This document shows, piece by piece, positions 56,546-64,000 of a stretch of 64,000 bases of DNA. The notes beneath the pieces are model-generated. The model was given only the letters and a program-made list of their open reading frames with translations. It had not been told where the DNA came from and searched no databases. The stretch is from NCBI RefSeq assembly GCF_963678635.1, contig NC_087069.1, positions 25,902,303-25,966,302 on the forward strand, in the 5' to 3' direction. The translations under genes were made by a program, and so were the position numbers. How positions within the stretch are numbered: position 1 is the stretch's first letter; every line of letters starts with the position of its first letter. The DNA comes from Symsagittifera roscoffensis. Taxonomy: Eukaryota; Xenacoelomorpha; Acoela; Convolutidae.

Positions 56546-57660
56546 CTGGGTATTACTATCACCGAACAAGGCATGTATCCAAGGAGAGAAAGATTGAAGC
56601 ATCCTTATGACGTCTCTGATTACCAGATTACCGCGAACAATTTAAAAGATACACCGATTCATCGGTTTTTTTTTTCATTTTTACAAAAAAAAATTTCTTA
56701 GACTGGCCGAGAAACTCCTTCTTTCTAATCACTACTGAAATGGAATGAAAATGACATCCGAGACACGCTTATTGAAGCTATGGATTCCCTTCAGTTAGAT
56801 TTACAAGTGATTCGTCATCTCAGCCTTCGATTAAACAAAAAAAGATCTTCAATATGTAGTTTTGGACGATGCATCCTTCTACGCAGCCGGATATGTAATA
56901 TTGTTTGAAAACTACACGAAAACAGCCGAGAAAAGATCAAAACAGTACGAACCTTCAAATTTTGGATATCGGGTTTTCCAACCAGTCAACTTAAATCATC
57001 GATTTGTAGACAAAAATTTTTAACCGTACATTTCGCACTTAAACATTTTGCTTACGTAATTTGGGAGGGTAAAGAAACACTATTAATTCTGACCAAAAAC
57101 AAAAGCCTCACTAATTTTTTTGAGAGCAAAACGTGTCCCCACGTCATTCTCGAACACAGTAGACTATGTCTTATCGTTCAACTTTGCTTTGGGGCAGATC
57201 CCATGCAGAGCAAATCTGACAGCTGATTTTTTTTCAAGACTCCCTATGGCAAAAGAATACAAAATTCAGCTTAGATTATTGGACATAACACCAGCAATGG
57301 AAGTAATTGTCGATCTCAAGGCTGATGACCCAGAGAGTTCTTTACAGGTGCTAGAACCACGCACATCAATCAGCACTGATTTTCCGTTAGATCAGAATAC
57401 TTGTAAGTCTCTACCAATATCTGTTAGGCCATGTGATTCGACCAACATAATCTGTGCTCTGGCTCAAGTGAACCCGCTAGACCATATGAACTGGAAAGAA
57501 AAAAACAAACCCCTAAACATAGTGCATGAGCAGGTTCAAAACAAGACCAATAATTTTTTTATTAACTGGCTTACAAATGGAACTCCAATTAACTCTCTTC
57601 TTGCCGACCTTGAAAGCCGTAAAGATAGTCAGCAACTCTCTTCAGTTATTTCATGATATA
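56546..57660 (+). pseudogene. Outer LTR retrotransposon: end of RT, RNase H and downstream frame
   Basis: After the inner element the RT sequence goes on (ITITEQGMYPRRERLKHP). RNase H words follow (VVLDDASFYAAGYV near 56854, VNLNHRF) and the connection motif ANLTADFFSRLP near 57213, which corresponds to N-x-x-A-D-x-x-S-R of other elements. A 178-codon frame (57120-57656) runs through the last part. Stops and shifts are frequent before it. Confidence 0.65.
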
Positions 57661-57739
57661 ACAATCTTAACAGAAAATTTTACGACCACACTGGAATTAA
57701 TTTTTTTTTACAATTATTCATCCCAACACAAATTCGCAA

Positions 57740-58020
57740 CGTACTACTCGTACATACCTAAAATCATACTGTCGGACAAAAGAACTTCTTTTACCTGAGA
57801 AGTTCTTTTGTCCGACTGTCGGACTTAAGTCATTTTGTCGGACTTAATGCAAAAGCCTACTCAACTTCTTCAAAATCAACTCAAATATGAAAGTTTAAAG
57901 TATGTACAGACAAACGGCTTCTTCGAGCGTCATAGCAAAAACACAGAACTAACTATGATCGAAAAAGCAAAGCGACACAGTTGGAGGTTCATAGCTATCG
58001 CCTAATTTTGATTCTAAGGT
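57740..58020 (+). pseudogene. Outer LTR retrotransposon: probable integrase remnant
   Basis: ILSDKRTSF (compare SDxGxxF of integrase) and QTNGFFERHSKN (compare QxNGxxER) suggest the DDE core. Between them lies a hairpin, GTCGGACAAAAGAACTTC with its inverse, and frame loss. The assignment is tentative. Confidence 0.45.
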
Positions 58021-58249
58021 CACGAAAGATATTACAGAACTTTAAAAAAATAAAAACAAATGGTTATCGTTATACATTGTCGAATCGAAAATAACAAACA
58101 GTATTTATATCATCCGAAACGTTAACACGAATCTCACCCAGTGTGATCACATTTTGGATCACATTTTGGAAAAAAAATTGATTAGCCGATCTCTCTGAAA
58201 GAGATAGCACCAATTTTCAAACGATTTCTCAAGCGCAAAATGACCAAAC

Positions 58250-59464
58250 AGAACCTGATCTTTTTGATAGCATCTTAGAAAACCTAACTGAAACCCAAAG
58301 GTGCCATACACATTTGACTCAAATAACTGCCTGAAGGGTCAGAATCAACGAACAGCAGAATTATGTGTTACATGAATACATTAAAGAGCGAAACAAGGAT
58401 CGCCAGGTTCGAATTGATATAACAGATCTTGAAACCGGTTCTTTTATAACTGAATTTCAAACATACTTCTTCCCTGAGAAGCATCAGAAGAGTGCATTGA
58501 AGTTCTGAGATCAGTACAACCGAGCTGGTATAAAACTAACCACTTACCTCCTTATAACCTTCGAAGATGAGATCGTTTGAGATCGTTTGTCTCCAATTTT
58601 TCACGTTTGCTCCACTCATCCGTGTTTTGCATCTAAATTTACTTGAAAAAAATTGATCAGAAATTTTTCTTGAATATTTTTTCTCGTGATGTTTTTTCTT
58701 ATTACGCGAAACTTTTTCTACCCTGTACACAGTTTTCGGTTTTGCATCGAAATCAATTGATCAGAATTTCACAAATTGAAACGTTTTCTCTGGTTTTTAT
58801 CCTGTAAATAATTTTCAGTTTAATTATGATAGAGTGATCGCTTGCAAAAAATCCAATCCCTTGAAAGTAATACACCGAAATCTCTAAGAAAAGTTTAAAA
58901 AATATAGGTAAGCGATTCAGAACGATGTTGCAGTAAGTTTTTAAACAAGTTTTATGATTAATTTTTTGTAAAATCTCCCCCCGTTCATCGTTTTAAGAAA
59001 CAAATTTAAAAAACGCTAAAAATGATTTTAAAAATATTCCAATTATGGCTGTTTAATCTTACAAAAATGAAGCGAGCATACTTCTTGGTAGAAATTATGA
59101 ACTGAGCTTTTTAATAAACTGTCTTAGAAAACATAACTGAAACCTCAAGACCCGATAAATATCCGACCCAAATGAATTCGTTCAAGAACGAAACAACGAT
59201 CGCCAAGTTCGAACAGATATAACAGATCACGAAACCAGTTCTTTCATAGATGAAGTTCAAATAAACTCTACTCCTGAGAAGCATCAGAAGAATGCATTGA
59301 TGTTGCGAGAACCGAGCTGGTATGATTCTAACTGTTTACATTCTCATAACCTGCGAAGATGAAATCGTTTGAAAGATGTTCGCTTCCAGATTGATGACCC
59401 AGAGAAGACTTTACAGGTGCAACAACCACGAAGACAATTGGCCTCTTTGAGCGAAGCCATTCTT
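58250..59464 (+). repeat. Duplicated segment of retrotransposon 3' sequence up to the gap
   Basis: 58260-58580 (DLETGSFITEFQTYFFPEKHQK) recurs at 59110-59390 (DHETSSFIDEVQ...PEKHQK). 59388-59440 matches 57318-57370 (DDPEKTLQVQQPR against DDPESSLQVLEPR). This is part of a second copy of the outer element, cut by the gap. The 700 bases between hold no recognisable gene. Confidence 0.6.
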
Positions 59465-59664
59465 NNNNNNNNNNNNNNNNNNNNNNNNNNNNNNNNNNNN
59501 NNNNNNNNNNNNNNNNNNNNNNNNNNNNNNNNNNNNNNNNNNNNNNNNNNNNNNNNNNNNNNNNNNNNNNNNNNNNNNNNNNNNNNNNNNNNNNNNNNNN
59601 NNNNNNNNNNNNNNNNNNNNNNNNNNNNNNNNNNNNNNNNNNNNNNNNNNNNNNNNNNNNNNNN
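59465..59664. other. Assembly gap (200 N)
   Basis: Exactly 200 N, the usual size for a gap of unknown length. The right border is the first base of the palindromic element. Frames that read through the gap (59344-59785) are meaningless. Confidence 0.99.
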
Positions 59665-60155
59665 CCCGTACCTTACAAAAACTTGGAAACCAGATCTGAG
59701 CATCGTAAAATCTTGCCTATTTCAGATCTTGTCCAGACATGGTGCATGTTTCGTTTGGACATGGACATGTCTGAATCAGGACTGAGGCAGGTATGGATTC
59801 TATCACAAAAGCAGATCTGCTCAAGGTCTGATTCAGACCTGGAACATATATGGGTCAGACCTGGTGCAGGTCTGTTCAGATCTGACCCATATATGTTCCA
59901 GGTCTGAATCAGACCTTGAGCAGATCTGCTTTTGTGATAGAATCCATACCTGCCTCAGTCCTGATTCAGTCATGTCCATGTCCAAACGAAACATGCATCA
60001 TGTCTGGACAAGATCTGATGAAGGCAAGATTTTAAGATGCTCAGATCTGGTTTCCAAGTTTTTGTTGGATAGATTTCCACTCACTAAATTTTCAAAAAGA
60101 CTCCGGGGCAGATCGATTCAAGGGTCTAAAAACAGTTTTGATCATTTTTTTTGCA
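59665..60155. mobile_element. CAGATCTG-rich palindromic element, copy 2
   Basis: Reverse-orientation copy of the element at 37138-37625. It starts CCCGTACCTTACAAAAAC directly after the assembly gap and ends CTAAAAACAGTTTTGATCAT. The palindrome centre is near 59876, and the central words are closer to a perfect inverted repeat than in copy 1. Confidence 0.8.
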
Positions 60156-60496
60156 AACAAGGCGAAAAAACAAGCTGTTTAAAAGATTTATTGAAATGTT
60201 TTATTTTCATTATTTTAACTAAAACACCTGCGAGATGTTGAAGAACAAGAAAATGAACCACATAAATGGGGCACCAATTTCCAACCCCCAACGCAGTTTA
60301 TAACATTAGAAGTCGTTTTTGAAAATTTTCAAATATTGAATTTGAGAAAACAGGGGGATGGAAACTGGAAAAGAAGCCCTATACAGAAGACCAGAGTTCG
60401 TTTTTTTCATATGAAACTATGTCACGAGCATAATGGATTAACTATTTTGTAACATCTACCAAGTTCGGGGGAATATTTTTTATTTCATTTCATGCA

Positions 60497-61074
60497 TCAA
60501 GTGGTCGAATGAGTCAGGTAGTTTCCGACTGAACTCATGAGGAACTGTTCCTGTCTCGACAGATCTTCTAGACTGTTCAGTTCCCGCAAACTGCGGCCTC
60601 CTTCCAAGTTGTCATTACCTCCGACGCCATTGTAATTTTCACTAGTCGCGCCACTCGTGAACTGAGTCTGATTCGACTGCGTGACTGGAGATGCCGCGTA
60701 GTGCAGTAACGATGGCGGGTGTCCAGATGTCTGAGGTTGGTTTCTATCCGACGTGTGGTATCCCTGGGCGTCTCCGGCAGCACCTACGCTTTGTCCGGAA
60801 GTAGACTGGTGATGCATTGACAGAGAAGGCGGCGTCGTAAGATGCTGAGGTGTGTTTGTGATGGACTGCAGCGGGAATTGAGCAGGCGATGCCTTGCTGC
60901 TACTGTTTCCCGTTGGCGCCTGTTGATTTGTATGGTTGCTGTTTAGAGTAGAACTCGACTGATGTGGAGCAGGAAGAGAATTTTGTTGATTGTGCTGATG
61001 GAGAGAGCTGTGAGTTCCTTGAACATGAGTATGTACACTTGGTAGAAACCGCCTTTGGAAACAGCAAAAAATAC
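60497..61074 (-). pseudogene. CNH gene last exon and Gln/Ser/His-rich tail frame
   Basis: In the conserved frame the exon gives VFFAVSKGGFYQVYILMF and stops at TAA 60945-60943, about 25 residues after the family's usual end. From about 61040 to 60497 another frame is open for over 170 codons. It is rich in Q, S, H, N and P, ends LSRQEQFLMSSVGNYLTHST, and has clearly higher GC than the surroundings. This suggests a once-coding disordered tail separated from the CNH frame by an indel, or an alternative reading. Confidence 0.6.
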
Positions 61075-61264
61075 CTGAAAACCACAAACATTACAATTGA
61101 GACCACTTTGACCTGAGCTGCACTATATGATAATTTCTTTTTATAAAGCTAAATAATTTATAATTTTCCACCGGATAAAGCAACGCAAATGGGCTGCTCA
61201 ACAGATACCGTTCAAAAAGCTCCTCATTTTTAGTAAAGACAGTGAAAGAAACATTGAATAATAC

Positions 61265-61404
61265 CTTTCCGTTGGACTCGCAGAGAAAGCGCAGTTTTTG
61301 TATCTGGTAGTGGCAGAATACTCCGTCCAGGTTTCCAGTATCTATTGCTCGGATCTCGATGGAAGTCGTGCAGTATCATAACACATGATTCGGACCGACC
61401 GCCG
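61265..61404 (-). pseudogene. CNH gene exon with in-frame TGA
   Basis: Acceptor CTATTTTAG, donor GTATTA. The phase-consistent frame reads GPNHVL, then TGA, then [20 protein letters not shown] and [11 protein letters not shown], matching the family on both sides of the stop. The TGA lies about where the family has a Gly-Trp pair. A second frame is open throughout but matches nothing and has the wrong phase. Confidence 0.82.
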
Positions 61405-61603
61405 CTAAAATAGATGTTACAAAATTGAAAAAGAAACTGATTTCCAACATGTCAGAAGCTTTTTGGGTAATTCTAACTTTTAAAAAGTTTACAATTTAAA
61501 AAGCCACCACTGTGTAAGCAAAAGCAGTTAATGAAGCTTTCATTTCCCATTAACTGTCAACTATGACCATTTTTTGCTTCCTAGACGTGTACTATATCCT
61601 TAC

Positions 61604-61684
61604 CAACGGATGTCGGTGGTTCTCCCCATAGAAATGCGGCGTCTCTAAACGTCCTTCCATTTGTATCAACGTACACACCTTCGC
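61604..61684 (-). pseudogene. CNH gene exon: GVYV...WGEPPTSV block
   Basis: Acceptor ATTTTCAG, donor GTAAGG. It encodes EGVYVDTNGRTFRDAAFLWG and EPPTSV, very close to the family block EGVYVNTYGR...QWGEMPTSV. Phase 1 at both ends. Confidence 0.85.
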
Positions 61685-62449
61685 CTGAAAATCAAATGAT
61701 TAAACATCGAATGATTCAGCGCACACAGATTCTTTGACAAGCTATTTTTCGTGCTGAGCTAATGATGAACTGAAGGTAATTTAAAAAGATTAGGTTAAGT
61801 ATCCTATTGAACATAATTAGAATTTGGAACTGAATGCAGTTAGGCAAAATGTTTCAATTTACTGTTGTAGCACAAGAGTAGTTTGGTTCCATTACTGCCT
61901 GGAAATGTCGCCACGCAATGCGGCACAACTGACCCCGTACCCGTCTAAAACAGAAGTAGCCTTAGTGTCAATGAAACACATTGATAGCAATTTCCAACCG
62001 CAGTGTCATTTACAGACAAAGGGGAAGCTGAGCTTCGCATCACAAGAGAGACACAAGAGAAAATATAAGCTACAATTCCTGAAAGCCAAAAGTAAACGGC
62101 AATTGCTGAAAATCGTAAGAGATTTTGAAGTCCTAAAAAAATAATGCCTACAAGGAAATCAGATTTTTCTTTTCAACAGCATCAACAAGATGTAAATTGA
62201 CCTAGGTCCGCAAGTCATTTAGCTAAGACACTGATAAGATTCCTTTACAAAACTCAGTTTTCAATCCAATATAACGTCAAGATACCGTGCTGAATATTTG
62301 GTTTTCAATTCCTCCTTGTAAAAAAAATATAGAACCGAATGATTCGGATTATTAGCAAAATCTGATTATATCTGTTTTGTCTGCACAAATCAAAATATTC
62401 TCAATTCAATTGCCTGTATATTCAATGCTCTATCTGCGAATATATCATT

Positions 62450-63088
62450 TACACAGAGGCGAAGCTGTGCTTCGCGGACACTTGCGACAACATAATCAAA
62501 AAGCAGCTCTATCAAGTTAAATAGGAAAAAGTAGAAATAAGCCTCGAGTTAGCAAAAAACTCGGCTATCTGCAGGATTCGAATGTGCGACCTACTGCAAT
62601 CAATAGATTTTGAGTCTCCCGCACTATCCCCGCAACTACTCGAGCTTTACAGCCGACAAACACTAGTCACGAATAAAGCAGCTACATATGCTAGCAAATT
62701 GCCAATGCGATTCAGCACTAAATACAAATAGATACAAATTAGCAATTAATAGTTTGGAATATAACAAACTGAAGGCATCCACCCTAACTTTGCATGTAAC
62801 AAAATGCGAAATATAAAACCACATTATGCATTTCAAAAAGTTGCGAGATATATTGAGTTAGAAAATTTCTAAAATTAAGTTTTTATTATTGTGATGTGGT
62901 TTGAAACAAATAGCTTTTTCCGGTTCATTCGATGAAATAAAAATGCATCAACTATGTTAATTTATTGTCCAAACACATGCAATCAAAAGCTGTAAAGGTG
63001 CCCCGCCATTTTGGGGTGCCGCACCAATATTTGCGACTTAGGTTGAAAAAAAATAAGGTTCGTAATAATACACTAGCTTCGCAAGAGT
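62450..63088 (-). mobile_element. Hairpin-ended tRNA-containing repeat, independent copy
   Basis: Reading the minus strand, blocks appear in the same order as at 15478-16069: TAGCTTCGCAAG end, CAACCTAAGTCGCAAATAT, a GCTAGCATATGTAGCTGC block, a tRNA-like core (box B reverse GGATTCGAATGTG at 62575), and GCGAAGCACAGCTTCGC at the end. It sits within the degenerate CNH gene. Confidence 0.65.
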
Positions 63089-63154
63089 AATCAGGATCAG
63101 ATGCGAATTTAGGGAAGCAGTTTCATTTCCTTTACTACTATTTGGTGAAATCTG

Positions 63155-63335
63155 TTTTTGTCGCCAATAAATGTTAAACTTAAGGGGGGAGCGCACGCCA
63201 AAAAAAAGCAATTTTTGTACCAAAATTTTGCAAAAATGGTCCAAAAACGGAAAATACCGGTGGCGCAGAACCATTTCACAAAATAGATTTATACAGTGTT
63301 TTAGGCAACCTCGGAAAAAAATTTGGTCGATCTAG
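63155..63335 (+). repeat. Dispersed repeat, copy 2
   Basis: Diverged copy of the sequence at 2300-2490: GGGGGGAGCGCACGCC, GGTCCAAAAACGG, GGTGGCGCAGAACC, TTTGGTCGATCTA. It ends about 30 bases before the CNH exon at 63368-63510. Confidence 0.55.
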
Positions 63336-63367
63336 AAATCCACCCACGAGAAAATGTTGTATCTTAC

Positions 63368-63510
63368 ATCCTGGCCGAGTATCTTGTAGTTGAACAGATT
63401 CAAATAGTATGCTCTGATTTTGCACTTGGCTCCAGAGATGCTGATCATGAGATTCAGATTGGGCAGAGTGTCTACCAACTGGAATTTCCTCCGCTTGATC
63501 AGCTGTGACA
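63368..63510 (-). pseudogene. CNH gene exon: conserved CNH strand block
   Basis: Acceptor TTTACAG, donor GTAAGA, phases 1 and 0. It encodes SQLIKRRKFQLVDTLPNLNL and KIRAYYLNLFNYKILGQD, matching the RRRFQQMDVLEGLN...LRVYYLSWLRNKIL block of TNIK/MINK1. This exon alone is undamaged. The plus frame 63323-63508 is its shadow. Confidence 0.85.
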
Positions 63511-63734
63511 CTGTAAAGACCAGATTGATATGATTTTTATGAGCTTTTCTGAACTCAAGTCCATTTTTATTAAGATTTCAATTAAATGCACCTAAAATAA
63601 TTTTGTAATGAACTAGAAATGAAACTAATGAAGGCTAATCAATTGCAACGGAACCGAAAAAAAAATCCTAGCAATTTCAATTGCTAATGATTTTATTTAG
63701 ATACTCTATTAAGCGATAATTATTCGTGTATTAC

Positions 63735-63798
63735 CTTTGCCTTCGCCGCTCCTGTCGATAAAGAAGAGCAGTCTCAGTTCCAATCAGCAGATTCACAC
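63735..63798 (-). pseudogene. CNH gene exon: start of CNH with 2-bp deletion
   Basis: Acceptor TTGTTTAG, donor GTAATA. The start gives VNLLIGTETALL in one frame and the end IDRSGEGK in the next. Family members have about 22 codons here, so two bases are missing after CTTCTT. Only the second frame leaves the right phase for the next exon. Confidence 0.78.
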
Positions 63799-64000
63799 CT
63801 AAACAATACTGATGTTCTAGAGACGTTTTACACCATTAGTGAAAAAGACGCTCACTTTTTTCTGTGCTTATGAACTAGAGCAGGTACAGCAGCACCCAAT
63901 TTATGGCTGCCGGTTGTCCTTTTCTTGCATGAAGTCAACCCCTCCAACACCTCTACCGTTCGTTATTGACCCTCTTCGACAAATTTTAATATGCTCGATA

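Larger units (their letters stand above)
60497..63798 (-). pseudogene. Misshapen/NIK-type kinase gene 3' end (CNH domain), degenerate
   Basis: Exons on the minus strand at 63798-63735, 63510-63368, 61684-61604, 61404-61265 and from 61074 encode pieces of the C-terminal citron homology (CNH) domain of the MAP4K4/TNIK/MINK1 family: GVNLLIGTETALL, LMISISGAKCKIRAYYL, EGVYVDTNGR with [41 protein letters not shown]. Splice phases fit. Faults: 2 bases missing in the first exon, about 130 residues of the CNH middle absent between 63368 and 61684, a TGA in the fourth exon, and early stop or frame change in the fifth. The kinase part would lie right of the window. In animals this domain regulates JNK-linked kinases of the Ste20 group. 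Pseudogene is the likeliest reading; assembly error is the alternative. Confidence 0.8.

Noticed and set aside
59344-59785. Frames running through the N gap
   Set aside because: They depend on unknown bases.
61265-61404. Stop-free second frame of the TGA-containing exon
   Set aside because: It lacks family similarity and has the wrong phase for the upstream exon; the frame with the TGA matches the CNH domain on both sides.
61824-62144. 106-codon plus frame
   Set aside because: Unrecognised, within the intron region of the CNH gene, with a repeat-like AGCTGAGCTTCGC word.

Overview
The window is nuclear DNA of an invertebrate animal. It is AT-rich, its genes are split by GT-AG introns, and it is crowded with short non-autonomous mobile elements. 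The two best genes are a metazoan clamp-loader subunit (CHTF18) and a cell-surface NIDO-AMOP-VWD protein of the MUC4/SUSD2 type. I could not place the species from sequence alone. A run of exactly 200 N (59465-59664) marks a scaffold gap.

Left part (1-22250). The 3' half of CHTF18 runs on the plus strand in five exons (4961-11824). It is tail-to-tail with the NIDO-AMOP-VWD gene on the minus strand. Between them a unit of about 4.8 kb is tandemly duplicated (11580-16424 and 16425-22003). It carries the last 81 codons of CHTF18, several kb of repeats and the last 50 codons (membrane anchor) of the other gene. The junction at 16424 fuses the two gene tails head-on and makes new open frames on both strands. 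One copy has since lost about 780 bp, including half of a mariner-like foldback element, and carries filler that looks copied from the flank.

Middle (21849-39770). The minus-strand gene could be rebuilt in six exons. The spliced length is exactly 3300 nt and codes for 1099 residues: signal peptide, NIDO, beta-rich region, AMOP, VWD, one transmembrane helix and a short tail. Its first intron is about 12.2 kb and holds mobile elements, satellites, a CT microsatellite and a strongly AT-rich tract. A long palindrome lies just upstream of its start codon.

Right part (39771-64000). From 39.9 to 44.6 kb there are several copies of a roughly 535-bp element with Helentron-like ends, two of them in inverted orientation. 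From about 45.9 to 58.0 kb lie two nested, decayed Ty3/gypsy-type LTR retrotransposons. The inner one (49483-56545) has both LTRs and a perfect 5-bp target duplication inside the reverse transcriptase of the outer one. After the gap come a second copy of a CAGATCTG-rich palindromic element and, on the minus strand, the 3' end of a misshapen/NIK-type (MAP4K4/TNIK/MINK1) CNH-domain gene. That gene has a frameshift, missing central exons, an in-frame TGA and a frame break at its end. It is probably a pseudogene, or a badly assembled gene.

I see no prokaryotic genes, CRISPR arrays, rRNA genes or convincing functional tRNA genes. The tRNA-like sequences found all sit inside dispersed repeats.
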